A stretch of 13,311 nt of DNA from DTU089 sp964421815 (GTDB lineage Bacteria; Bacillota; Clostridia; Oscillospirales; Acutalibacteraceae): positions 1 through 13,311 of the forward strand of contig CAYQYT010000023.1 of NCBI GenBank assembly GCA_964421815.1. The letters are read 5' to 3'. This document shows, piece after piece, positions 1 through 7,337 of the stretch. Each line of letters begins with the position of its first letter. Within the stretch, counting starts at the first letter, position 1. Made by a program: the position numbers and the translations under genes. The notes below the pieces were generated by a model, which was not told the origin of the DNA, searched no databases, and saw only the letters and a program-made list of their open reading frames with translations.

Positions 1-45
1 ACGCTGGAGTTTATTGTTGTTAAAGCACCGGCGCCAAACTGCTAA
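1..45 (+). CDS. Possible C-terminal end of an upstream gene (partial)
   Basis: Frame 1 is open from the left edge to a TAA at 43-45 and would encode TLEFIVVKAPAPNC. A terminator follows about 60 bases later, which fits a gene ending here. The hydrophobic strand followed by a Pro/Ala-rich tail resembles the end of small cupin-type proteins, but fourteen residues cannot establish a family. Frame 2 is also open, to about base 74, so the reading frame is not certain. Confidence 0.3.
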   Translation, partial: TLEFIVVKAPAPNC

Positions 46-104
46 ATTCCAATTTGTCAAACTGTTTGTCGACTAATGAATGGTTCTAAAATGAGACATA
101 CAAC

Positions 105-142
105 CAAAAAATTCCGAAAGCAAACGCTTTCGGAATTTTTTT
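105..142 (+). terminator. Strong bidirectional intrinsic terminator
   Basis: A perfect 12-bp stem (110-121 with 126-137, AATTCCGAAAGC and its complement) closes an AAAC loop. It is flanked by an A run at 105-110 and a T run at 136-142, so it works on either strand. It would end a rightward transcript entering from the left edge and the leftward RACo-like gene, whose stop codon lies about 60 bases away. The stretch between it and that stop shows no gene. Confidence 0.85.
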
Positions 143-198
143 ATCCATTGCGAAAGCAACAGTATATCGCACGCGTAAAACTATAATATAACTTTTAA

Positions 199-1593
199 TT
201 ATAATTTAAACTCCATATTTTCAATAAACAAATCAGAGAAATAGGGATTGGTTGATAAATCAATATATCGGGCATTTTCTAAATAAAGGGATAAATCATT
301 CTGCTCGCAAGCAAATTTTACGGTGCCTAAAAGACTGCTGTTATTTATGGGTGTACATATTTCTTTTAGTTCTTTTGGAATTAATCCCACCTTGACTGCG
401 TTTTCAATATTCATTTTTGCAGAAAATCCGCCCGAAATAAAGAGTTTTTCCACATTCCTAAAAGATACCCCATTTTCTTTTAACAGAGCAAAAACGGCGG
501 AATAAACGGCGGATTTTGCAAGTTGGAACTGTCTGATGTCCTGTTGTGTCAATTTTACATTATTTGCAAGGTAAAATTCACCACGTTCCATATAACCAGT
601 TTCGTCAATTGTGCTGTTTTCCACAAGTTCTGCAATAATATCAACGAGACCCGTACCGCAGATGCCTTTTGGGTATTTGTTGTTAATTGTTTGAAAAGTT
701 CCGTCATTATGGTATGAATAAACGGCGCCATCCGTTGCACTCATACCGCAGGTTATGTTTGCACCCTCAAAGCATGGCCCCGCCGCCGCAGAGGTACATA
801 AAAGGTTCGTTCGGTTGTAAAGGACGATTTCCGCATTTGTGCCAAGGTCAATGAGTAAATTGTATTTGTTATCTGCGGGCATTCCTGTGTAGTTCAGTCC
901 TGCCGTTAAATCCGCACCCACAAAGGCGGAAATGCAGGGGAGGGAAATAACATTTTCTACATTATTCAACCCCAAGTCAGAGCCTTTTTCATTCTTGCTT
1001 TCAAGGAAAACGGGAGTATAGGGTGAAACACCGAGGGACGAACAATCCACACCGAAAAACAAATGGAGCATTGTAGTGTTACCGGCAACATACATTGTGT
1101 CAATTTTGTAAGGACTCAACTCCGAAACCATTTCGTTGATTTTATCAATTAAAATTTTCTGTAATTCCCTGACACCGTTTTTTCTGCACCGCTCAATTCG
1201 GGTCATAACATCGCCGCCGAAAGATCTCTGGGGATTAGTTCGTGTAATAACTTTTATTATGTTTTTTGTGTCAAGAGAAATCAGAGCCAGTGCCAAAGTT
1301 GTTGTGCCGATATCAAGTGCCAAACAACAGTTTTTAGTGATTTTTCCGCTTCCTTTTGTACCTGTTTCGGAGAGAATTTCTTCATTTTCGGGCACAATAA
1401 CATCGATGTCCGATTTAACTTTGTATTGGCAGGAAAGCTCATTCTTGCCGTTAACATAAACCGAACATTTTTTGCAAGTACCTCTGCCGCCGCAAATGTG
1501 GGGGAGGGTTTTACCCTGTTTCATTAAAACATCGGACAAAACAGTGCCGTCGGAAACCTGAATAGTTTTATTGTTAATACTTACTTTGTGCAT
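199..1593 (-). CDS. RACo-like 2Fe-2S / ASKHA-domain protein, short form
   Basis: This 464-residue protein joins an N-terminal plant-type ferredoxin domain (about 1-75) to a C-terminal ASKHA ATPase-like domain (about 88-440) of the DUF4445/RACo type. The cluster ligands C34, C40, C43 and C55 form the CX5CX2CX11C pattern, starting in HICGGRGTC. The ASKHA part shows ALDIGTTTLALALI near 92, then AGNTTMLHLFFG, LLIDLGTNAEIVL, GICGTGLVDI and LFISGGFSAKMN. Characterised RACo and RamA proteins use ATP and electrons from the cluster to reduce inactive cob(II)alamin to cob(I)alamin in corrinoid methyltransferase systems. They are usually over 600 residues, so a middle linker region seems absent here. 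No corrinoid protein or methyltransferase is in the window, so the partner is unknown. It is cytoplasmic, with no signal peptide. The ATG at 1591-1593 follows AAGGA at good spacing. The family call is firm; the substrate is not. Confidence 0.88.
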   Translation of the reverse strand: MHKVSINNKTIQVSDGTVLSDVLMKQGKTLPHICGGRGTCKKCSVYVNGKNELSCQYKVKSDIDVIVPENEEILSETGTKGSGKITKNCCLALDIGTTTLALALISLDTKNIIKVITRTNPQRSFGGDVMTRIERCRKNGVRELQKILIDKINEMVSELSPYKIDTMYVAGNTTMLHLFFGVDCSSLGVSPYTPVFLESKNEKGSDLGLNNVENVISLPCISAFVGADLTAGLNYTGMPADNKYNLLIDLGTNAEIVLYNRTNLLCTSAAAGPCFEGANITCGMSATDGAVYSYHNDGTFQTINNKYPKGICGTGLVDIIAELVENSTIDETGYMERGEFYLANNVKLTQQDIRQFQLAKSAVYSAVFALLKENGVSFRNVEKLFISGGFSAKMNIENAVKVGLIPKELKEICTPINNSSLLGTVKFACEQNDLSLYLENARYIDLSTNPYFSDLFIENMEFKL

Positions 1594-1622
1594 TTTTCAA
1601 TCCTTAAAAATATTTTTTACTC

Positions 1623-1651
1623 ATTGTAGCACAAAAGTATCGGAATATAAA
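1623..1651 (-). promoter_or_regulatory. Promoter of the RACo-like gene (extended -10)
   Basis: Reading leftward, TTTATA (1646-1651) lies 17 bases before TACAAT (1623-1628), which has a TG one base upstream, so an extended -10 compensates for the weak -35. Transcription would start near 1616, giving a leader of about 23 bases that contains the AAGGA site. It overlaps the rightward promoter for the acetyltransferase almost completely. Confidence 0.5.
1624..1651 (+). promoter_or_regulatory. Candidate promoter of the GNAT gene
   Basis: TTGTAG (1624-1629) and TATAAA (1646-1651) are 16 bases apart, giving a start near 1658 and a leader of about 60 bases. The -10 box is, on the other strand, the -35 box of the leftward promoter, and its -35 box overlaps the leftward -10. 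A second pair, TTGCAA at 1673 with TAATAT at 1698, would leave almost no leader and is less likely. Confidence 0.4.
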
Positions 1652-1717
1652 GCATTTGTTTCTGATTTTATATTGCAATAAATGGGGAATTTTGCAATAA
1701 TATATTCGGTGATTATT

Positions 1718-2203
1718 ATGTTTGAAATTAAAGAATACAGTTATGAGTACATAAAAGAGACAATCGGAATCTGGAATGAGATTGTTGCAGAGGGCGTCGC
1801 TTTTCCTCAAAAGGATTTTCTTAATGAAACAAGCGGAGATAAATTCTTTAAGGAACAGTCATTTACAGGTCTTGCCTTTTTTGACGGAGAAGTTGTTGGA
1901 CTGTATATATTGCACCCAAATAATGTTGGCAGATGCGGACATATCTGTAACGCAAGTTATGCTGTCAAAGGAGATATGCGCGGAAAGGGTATCGGCAGGG
2001 CTTTGGTTGAGCATTGTATGAAAAAAGGTTCGGAACTTGGGTATAAAATACTTCAGTTCAACGCAGTTGTTGCGTCCAACAAAACTGCCCTTGCGCTTTA
2101 TAAAAAGTTGGGATTTACTCAACTCGGAACTATCCCAAAGGGTTTTCTTAACAAGAACAATATGTATGAAGACATAATCCCGCACTACATTGAACTTAAT
2201 TAA
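1718..2203 (+). CDS. GNAT family N-acetyltransferase
   Basis: This 161-residue protein is a single GNAT fold that would transfer an acetyl group from acetyl-CoA to an amine; the acceptor is not predictable. Motif A, the pyrophosphate-binding loop, is RGKGIG at 88-93. The C-terminal half has QFNAVVASNKTALALYKKLG (113-132), with Y128 where GNAT enzymes often place the general acid, then GTIPKGFLNK. That arrangement is common in a bacterial group distantly like yeast Mpr1, but assigning its substrate would be a guess. The start at 1718 was preferred to an in-frame ATG at 1682 because GGTGAT lies four bases upstream of it, while the earlier ATG has no ribosome site and adds a non-homologous-looking leader. 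No convincing intrinsic terminator separates it from the mannosidase gene, so some read-through is possible. Confidence 0.85.
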   Translation: MFEIKEYSYEYIKETIGIWNEIVAEGVAFPQKDFLNETSGDKFFKEQSFTGLAFFDGEVVGLYILHPNNVGRCGHICNASYAVKGDMRGKGIGRALVEHCMKKGSELGYKILQFNAVVASNKTALALYKKLGFTQLGTIPKGFLNKNNMYEDIIPHYIELN

Positions 2204-2221
2204 ATTCTATTTTTCAAAAAT

Positions 2222-2259
2222 TATTGCCATATAATTTTCTGTGTGATAATATGGCAATA
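2222..2259. repeat. 11-bp perfect inverted repeat spanning the mannosidase promoter
   Basis: TATTGCCATAT (2222-2232) and ATATGGCAATA (2249-2259) are perfect complements separated by 16 bases. The -35 hexamer lies wholly in the left arm and the -10 overlaps the right arm. The expected transcript start is at the right end, so from this promoter the repeat would act as DNA, as an operator. The hairpin could form in read-through RNA from the acetyltransferase gene, but the 16-base loop and lack of a T run argue against a terminator. Confidence 0.6.
2224..2252 (+). promoter_or_regulatory. Promoter of the GH38 alpha-mannosidase gene
   Basis: TTGCCA (2224-2229), one mismatch from the sigma-A -35 consensus, is 17 bases from TAATAT (2247-2252). 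Transcription would start near 2259, and the GGAGG site at 2277-2281 falls within the short leader. Confidence 0.55.
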
Positions 2260-2287
2260 TCAGATATTTTGCACTCGGAGGAATGGT

Positions 2288-5200
2288 ATGAGAACTCGTA
2301 AAGAAGGCATTTTGCTTGATATGTTAAAGCAACTTCCCAAGTATTATTACACCCAAAAGGTTGATATGCCCCTTTGGGAAACCTATGACGGTGACTATTT
2401 GGGTAAGGGTCAGTATAAATTTTATGAAGATACAAAAAAGACCGTAACAATGGGTGAGCATTGGTTTGCCCGTTATGACTGTGCAAGAATTTTTAAAACA
2501 ACTGTTACACTTCCTGAAAGTTTCAAAGACAAAAAGGTTTATCTTTGCCTTGACTTCGGCGGTGAAAGTCTTGTAAAAATTGACGGCGTTACTGTTACTT
2601 CTATGTCCTCAAGGGAAAACTGCGGTTGGGTCGGAAGAGATACCGCAAACATTCCTAAAAAGTTTTTAAAATTCAATGAGCCCATGGAGATAACTATTGA
2701 GGCATGTGTGGATTCTGCCGCATTTTGCGATTATGCGAGAGCGGGTCAGAAAGAACTCGAATATAAACTAAAATATGCTAATTTCGCCGTTGTTGACGAG
2801 ATTTGTGAAAAGTTCTATCTTGACTGCGAAACTGCATGGGATGCTTTAAAATTTATTAAAGACGAGTTTATTCGCGAAAGTGTTTACAAAGTTCTTGACG
2901 ATTCCCTTCATTTAGTTGACTTTGATTTTGACGAGGATGAAGTAAGAGAGTCCATATATAAAGCCTCCGCTTACTTTGATGAAAAGTTAAGTGAAATAAA
3001 GTACATACCCTCATCCGAAGTTATTATGGAGGGGCATAGCCATATTGATATTGCGTGGCTTTGGAGAGTACAGGAAACGGAGAGAAAGGCGGCAAGAACC
3101 TTTGCTAACAATCTGTCCCTTATGGACGATTATCCCGAGTTTACGTTTACACAGAGTCAGGCAATTGTTTACCATCAGATAAAAGAAAATAATCCCGAAC
3201 TATTTGAAAGAATTAAAGAAAAAGTCAGAAACGGTCAATGGAATATTGCCGGTAATACCTGGGTTGAATGTGACACCAACATCGCCTCCGGCGAAAGTAT
3301 GGTCAGACAACTTCTTGAGGGCAAGGGCTTTTTCCAAAGAGAATTCGGTGTTTCTTCCGATACATATTGGTTGCCCGACTGTTTCGGATTTTCCTATGCA
3401 CTGCCGCAGATTATTAAAAAAAGCGGCATGAAATATTTTATTTCGGCTAAACTTTTTTATAACGATACTAACAGATTCCCCTACAACCTTTTCAAATGGA
3501 GGGGTGCCGACGGTAGTGAGATTTTAGCGTACAATCAACCATCCCATTACCAAGGGGATTATAATGTTGAACAGATTTACAACGCGTCATACAACGGCGA
3601 TGCAAAACACGTTCAAAAAACCGCTTTCGGTATGTTCGGTTACGGTGACGGGGGCGGCGGTTGCACCTACCGTATGCTTGAAAATGCAAAGCGTTTAAAG
3701 AATTTCCCGGGTCTTCCCGCAACAAGAATGGCACATCCCCAGAACTTCTTCAGTGAAGCCGAAAAGAATTGGGATGAGTTGCCCACATATAACGATGAAC
3801 TTTATTATGAAAACCACCGTGGAACATACACAAGCCAGGGCTATATAAAAAAGAGTAACCGCAAAAATGAACTTGTGCTCCCGAGAATTGAAATGCTCGG
3901 TTGCTTTGGCAAAGGGTATGATAAGAAAAGACTCCACGACCTTTGGATTCTTCTTTTAACAAATCAGTTCCACGATATTCTCCCGGGTACATCCATACAC
4001 GAAGCAATGCAGGACTCCATAAACGATTTCAGGGTACTGACGGAAAGGGCAGAATCTTTCTTGAATGAAGAATTAACTGCTCTTACAGCGGACATTAACA
4101 CCGCAAATGACGGTATTATTGTTTGGAATCTGCTTTCCCATGCCGTTACCGCTCCTGTAACTGTTAAGGGTAACAGGGGATACGGAGTACAAAGAACATT
4201 CATTAAAGAGGGAGAAGAATACACTGAATTTATTGCGGATTCCGTTCCCGCAATGGGTTATAAATTCTTCCCGTATAGTGAACCCGAAAAAGAGGATTGT
4301 GTGAAAATCGGAGACGGTGTTATTGAAAACAATGTTCTTAAAGTCAAATATGACGAAAACGGCATTTTAACATCCGTTTATGACAAGGAAAACAACCGTG
4401 AAACATTGGATGGAGAGGGCAACCTTATTACTGTATTTATTGATAAATGTATTCACGAAACCGCTTGGAACCTGGAACAAAATTACGAAAAGAAAAAATG
4501 GGAATTAAGAAAAGCCGAAAGTATTGAAGTTGTTGAGTCTTCACCTTTGAGAGCAGTTTTGAGGGTTATAAGAAAATTCAATAAATCAACTATTTGGCAG
4601 AACATTATTCTTTACAAGGATTCAAGGGAAGTACTTTTTGAAACTAAAGTTGATTGGCAAGAACGTGACAAGGTTATGAAAGCTGCTTTTGACGTTAATG
4701 TGCTTAACACCACAGCATCTTTTGAGGCGGCACACGGCGCTATTGACAGACCAACCCACAGAAACAACAGTTTCGACTACACAAGGTTTGAGCAATGCGC
4801 TCACAAGTGGGCGGATCTTTCCGAGGGTGACTATGGTGTATCAATTCTTAACGACTGTAAATATGGTTATGATATTCTTAACAGTCGTATGAGAATAACT
4901 CTTTTGAGAGCCCCGACCTGTCCCGATGCCCTCGGTGATTTAGGTGAGCATACTTTCACTTATGCATATTATCCCCATAAAAACACGTGGCAAAACGCAA
5001 ACACCGTTAACAGAGGTTTTGAACTCAACTTCCCCCTCAGAGCAATAACTGTTGCCGCACAGAACGGCAATTTGCCCGACAGCAACAGTTTTATCTGTAC
5101 CGATAATGACGATATTGTTATTGATGCGGTTAAATCTGCTGAGGACGGAAATGGCAAGATAATTCGTGTGTATGAAAGCAGGAGAGTCCGCGGCGAAAGA

Positions 5201-5341
5201 ACTCTCACTATTAACATTCCTTTTGAAAAAGCCTATGAGTGCAATTTAATGGAGGATGAAAACCAAGAGATTTCCGTTGACGGTAACAAAATCCACTTCA
5301 GCATTAAACCCTTTGAGGTTAAAACATTCAGAATTGTATAA
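2288..5341 (+). CDS. GH38 alpha-mannosidase, cytosolic (MAN2C1/Ams1-like)
   Basis: This 1017-residue retaining glycosidase would release alpha-linked mannose from oligosaccharides. An N-terminal beta-rich domain covers about 1-240. The catalytic barrel begins at GHSHIDIAWLW, where H252 and D254 match the first two zinc ligands. WVECDTNIASGES begins at 325. WLPDCFGFS carries D364, the expected nucleophile and third ligand, and NQFHDILPGTSIHE carries H562, the fourth ligand. The middle helical and C-terminal beta-sandwich domains fill the rest. Length and the N-terminal domain match the MAN2C1/Ams1 class better than shorter bacterial MngB-type enzymes. There is no signal peptide or membrane segment, so it should act on imported or internal oligosaccharides. 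ATG 2288 has GGAGG six bases upstream; an in-frame GTG at 2243 lies inside the promoter repeat and is rejected. No transporter or other glycosidase adjoins it, so the physiological substrate (host N-glycan, fungal or plant mannoside) is open. Confidence 0.93.
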   Translation: MRTRKEGILLDMLKQLPKYYYTQKVDMPLWETYDGDYLGKGQYKFYEDTKKTVTMGEHWFARYDCARIFKTTVTLPESFKDKKVYLCLDFGGESLVKIDGVTVTSMSSRENCGWVGRDTANIPKKFLKFNEPMEITIEACVDSAAFCDYARAGQKELEYKLKYANFAVVDEICEKFYLDCETAWDALKFIKDEFIRESVYKVLDDSLHLVDFDFDEDEVRESIYKASAYFDEKLSEIKYIPSSEVIMEGHSHIDIAWLWRVQETERKAARTFANNLSLMDDYPEFTFTQSQAIVYHQIKENNPELFERIKEKVRNGQWNIAGNTWVECDTNIASGESMVRQLLEGKGFFQREFGVSSDTYWLPDCFGFSYALPQIIKKSGMKYFISAKLFYNDTNRFPYNLFKWRGADGSEILAYNQPSHYQGDYNVEQIYNASYNGDAKHVQKTAFGMFGYGDGGGGCTYRMLENAKRLKNFPGLPATRMAHPQNFFSEAEKNWDELPTYNDELYYENHRGTYTSQGYIKKSNRKNELVLPRIEMLGCFGKGYDKKRLHDLWILLLTNQFHDILPGTSIHEAMQDSINDFRVLTERAESFLNEELTALTADINTANDGIIVWNLLSHAVTAPVTVKGNRGYGVQRTFIKEGEEYTEFIADSVPAMGYKFFPYSEPEKEDCVKIGDGVIENNVLKVKYDENGILTSVYDKENNRETLDGEGNLITVFIDKCIHETAWNLEQNYEKKKWELRKAESIEVVESSPLRAVLRVIRKFNKSTIWQNIILYKDSREVLFETKVDWQERDKVMKAAFDVNVLNTTASFEAAHGAIDRPTHRNNSFDYTRFEQCAHKWADLSEGDYGVSILNDCKYGYDILNSRMRITLLRAPTCPDALGDLGEHTFTYAYYPHKNTWQNANTVNRGFELNFPLRAITVAAQNGNLPDSNSFICTDNDDIVIDAVKSAEDGNGKIIRVYESRRVRGERTLTINIPFEKAYECNLMEDENQEISVDGNKIHFSIKPFEVKTFRIV

Positions 5342-5342
5342 T

Positions 5343-5390
5343 AATATAGCGGCAGTAAGAACAAATTGTTTTTACTGCCGCTATATTTTT
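5343..5390. terminator. Shared terminator between convergent genes
   Basis: A 15-bp perfect stem (5344-5358 with 5372-5386, core AGCGGCAGTAA) extends inward through a G-U pair to a small AAATT loop, with T residues at 5386-5390. It ends the mannosidase transcript just after its stop codon. On the other strand it begins almost at the stop codon of the patatin-like gene, so it serves both. Confidence 0.85.
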
Positions 5391-6234
5391 ATTTGACCAT
5401 ATATTCTTTAATTTGTACTAATAAATTGTTTCCGTCTTTTACACCAAGATCATACATTTTTTGTAAAACCACAGGGTCTTTTTCCGTTCTTGCAACTTTT
5501 ACTGTTTCGCTGGGTCTAACAACAATGATTTTACCCTCTTTTTCAAGTTTTTCAACATATTCGCATTGCTCATTGTAAACTTTGTTTCTGTTTGTAAGAG
5601 TTTTAGCAAATTTAGGGTATTTCTTATAAAATATTTCTCCTCCGTGAATTTTTCCCTCTTTACGATAGTTTTTTGGTCTTGTAAGAATTACAATGGCCTT
5701 TTCATAGCCGTTTTCTAAATAATGCTTTAGGGGAATACTGTCGGCAACACCTCCGTCAAGATAGGGAATTCCCTTTACAACAACGGGCTTTGAGCAAAAG
5801 GGCAGGGAACCGGAAGCCCTCAGATACTCCATACACTCCTCATTTTCTATATCAAAAATACTTTTGTACTCCGCCCGTCCGTTTTGAAGATTTGTGACAA
5901 CCGCGTGAAATTCGGTTTTATTGTTTCGGTACGTTTCGCAGTCCATGGGGTCAAGTATAAAAGGAATGTCCTCAAACCAAAATTCCTTATTCATAAGGTT
6001 TCCCGATTTTAAGAATGATTTCCAACCCATGTATTCGGGCTTTCCCGCATATTTTAAGTTATATCTTAAAACACGTCCGATTTGTTTCGATTTGTAGTTT
6101 ATTCCGAATAAAGCACCCGCAGACACACCCGCGGCAACATCGGTATAAATATTATTTTCCATTAGAACATCAAGGACACCCGCTGTATAAAGTCCTCTCA
6201 TTCCGCCGCCTTCAAGAATTAAAGCAGTTTTCAT
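5389..6234 (-). CDS. Patatin-like phospholipase (YjjU-like)
   Basis: This 281-residue protein carries the patatin signatures: the oxyanion loop GGGMRG at 9-14, the nucleophile elbow GVSAG with S38, and DGG with D160, which together give the Ser-Asp dyad. The family hydrolyses acyl esters of lipids. The C-terminal third (about 175-281), with VILTRPKNYRK and a Lys/Glu-rich tail, matches the layout of bacterial YjjU-like patatins rather than secreted toxins such as ExoU. There is no signal peptide, so it is probably a cytosolic or membrane-surface acyl hydrolase. It is the second gene of a two-gene leftward unit: its AAAGAGG site (6241-6247) overlaps the stop codon of the oxidoreductase gene, and only 11 bases separate the reading frames. 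Its natural substrate is unknown. Confidence 0.9.
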   Translation of the reverse strand: MKTALILEGGGMRGLYTAGVLDVLMENNIYTDVAAGVSAGALFGINYKSKQIGRVLRYNLKYAGKPEYMGWKSFLKSGNLMNKEFWFEDIPFILDPMDCETYRNNKTEFHAVVTNLQNGRAEYKSIFDIENEECMEYLRASGSLPFCSKPVVVKGIPYLDGGVADSIPLKHYLENGYEKAIVILTRPKNYRKEGKIHGGEIFYKKYPKFAKTLTNRNKVYNEQCEYVEKLEKEGKIIVVRPSETVKVARTEKDPVVLQKMYDLGVKDGNNLLVQIKEYMVK

Positions 6235-6245
6235 TTTTTACCTCT

Positions 6246-7232
6246 TTAGTTTTTATCCTGTGGGTATTCAACACCGATTAACTTGCGTATTTCATCCATC
6301 TGTTTTGTAATATAAAGTGTTTGTTCAAATGTGTTTACGGGACTTTCGGTTAAGCCTTTTTCAACACATTCGCAAACGTGTATAATCTGTTCTTCAAAAC
6401 CGTTGCCCAGATACTTTGCTTCAATTGTTTCGCTTGTGCCGTCAAGAAGTTTAATTTCAATTTCCTGGGGTGCATAGAAACGGTTAATATGTACGTAACC
6501 CTTTGTTCCGTATATGTAGCCCTCATTGGGTTTTCTCAAAAGAACAGCGGATGATATATCTGCAATAGCGCCGTTTTCATATTTCAAAAGAACACAGGTG
6601 TGTTCATCAACTCCCTTGAATAAACTTGCACTTGCCTGTATGCTTTCTATATTTTTTCCAAGATACCAACTTGCAAAATTAAGTCCGTAAACGCCCACAT
6701 CAAGAAGGGAACCTCCGCCGTTTTCACTCTTTAGAACGTGGTGATCCATTTCTTCTTCATCCATAGTGTAGCAGAACTTACCCTCAACACCGCGCACTTC
6801 ACCGATGATACCGCTTTCAATGAGTTCAAGAAGTTTTATGGTACCGGGAACCAATCTTGCCCACATTGCCTCCATAAGAAATACATTGTTTTCCTTGGAA
6901 CGTTTAATCATTTCTTCAACTTCACGGGTATTTACCGCCAAGGGCTTTTCGCAAATTACGTGTTTGCCGTTGTTCATCATAAGTATCGAACACTCCGCGT
7001 GTCCCGAGTGGGGAACGGCAATATAGGCAACATCAATAGCGTCGGATTTTGCCATTGTTTCATAACCGACAAATCTTTTCGGAATATTAAATTCATTTCC
7101 GAAGTTTTCTGCACTTTCTTCACTTCTTGAAGCGACCGCCGTAAGTTCAGCCCCGGGAACATTTTTTATTGCCTCAGCAAAGCGGTGGGCGATGCATCCC
7201 GTTCCAACAATACCGAATCTGATTTTTGACAT
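6246..7232 (-). CDS. Gfo/Idh/MocA family NAD(P)-dependent oxidoreductase
   Basis: This 328-residue enzyme has an N-terminal Rossmann fold with the nucleotide-binding loop GIVGTGCIA (7-15) and the family signature EKPLA at 95-99, where K96 is the conserved catalytic-site lysine. The C-terminal alpha/beta domain contains GGGSLLDVGVYGLNF (172-186). The length is normal. Members oxidise or reduce sugars, inositols and dihydrodiols; the sequence resembles the xylose dehydrogenase/dihydrodiol dehydrogenase-like branch, but the substrate cannot be read from it. The ATG at 7230-7232 is chosen because AGGAAG lies about eight bases upstream; an in-frame GTG at 7241 sits directly against that site. It is first in a unit with the patatin-like gene, and its promoter overlaps that of the nitroreductase gene. 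Confidence 0.9.
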   Translation of the reverse strand: MSKIRFGIVGTGCIAHRFAEAIKNVPGAELTAVASRSEESAENFGNEFNIPKRFVGYETMAKSDAIDVAYIAVPHSGHAECSILMMNNGKHVICEKPLAVNTREVEEMIKRSKENNVFLMEAMWARLVPGTIKLLELIESGIIGEVRGVEGKFCYTMDEEEMDHHVLKSENGGGSLLDVGVYGLNFASWYLGKNIESIQASASLFKGVDEHTCVLLKYENGAIADISSAVLLRKPNEGYIYGTKGYVHINRFYAPQEIEIKLLDGTSETIEAKYLGNGFEEQIIHVCECVEKGLTESPVNTFEQTLYITKQMDEIRKLIGVEYPQDKN

Positions 7233-7257
7233 AAATACCACTTCCTTTTACTAAACA

Positions 7258-7286
7258 AGTATATCACAGAAATTTTTCTTGTACAA
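7258..7286 (-). promoter_or_regulatory. Promoter of the oxidoreductase-patatin unit
   Basis: Reading leftward, TTGTAC (7281-7286) is 17 bases from TATACT (7258-7263), with a TG one base before the -10. Transcription would begin near 7251, about 18 bases before the ATG. The -35 shares bases with the -35 of the rightward promoter within the palindrome TTGTACAA. Confidence 0.6.
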
Positions 7287-7307
7287 TAAGGAAATTTGAA
7301 TTATAAT
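7279..7307 (+). promoter_or_regulatory. Promoter of the nitroreductase-phosphatase-sfsA unit
   Basis: TTGTAC (7279-7284) is exactly 17 bases from a perfect TATAAT (7302-7307). The start would be near 7314, leaving a short leader that includes AAAGGAG at 7323-7329. Confidence 0.65.
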
Positions 7308-7337
7308 ATAAGTAGTATTTTTAAAGGAGTTAAACTT

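Noticed and set aside
148..159. TTGCGAAAGCAA mini-hairpin after the first terminator
   Set aside because: A four-bp stem with a GAAA loop is too small to assign a role, and nothing nearby supports a structured RNA.
1682..1717. ATG at 1682 as the acetyltransferase start
   Set aside because: There is no ribosome site before it; ATG 1718 has GGTGAT and begins at the expected GNAT N-terminus.
2243..2287. GTG at 2243 as the mannosidase start
   Set aside because: It lies inside the inverted repeat and promoter, adds non-homologous-looking residues, and has no ribosome site, whereas ATG 2288 has GGAGG.
3492..4224. Several open frames on the minus strand opposite the mannosidase gene
   Set aside because: They overlap one another and the strongly supported GH38 frame, carry no recognisable motifs, and fit shadow frames of a real gene.
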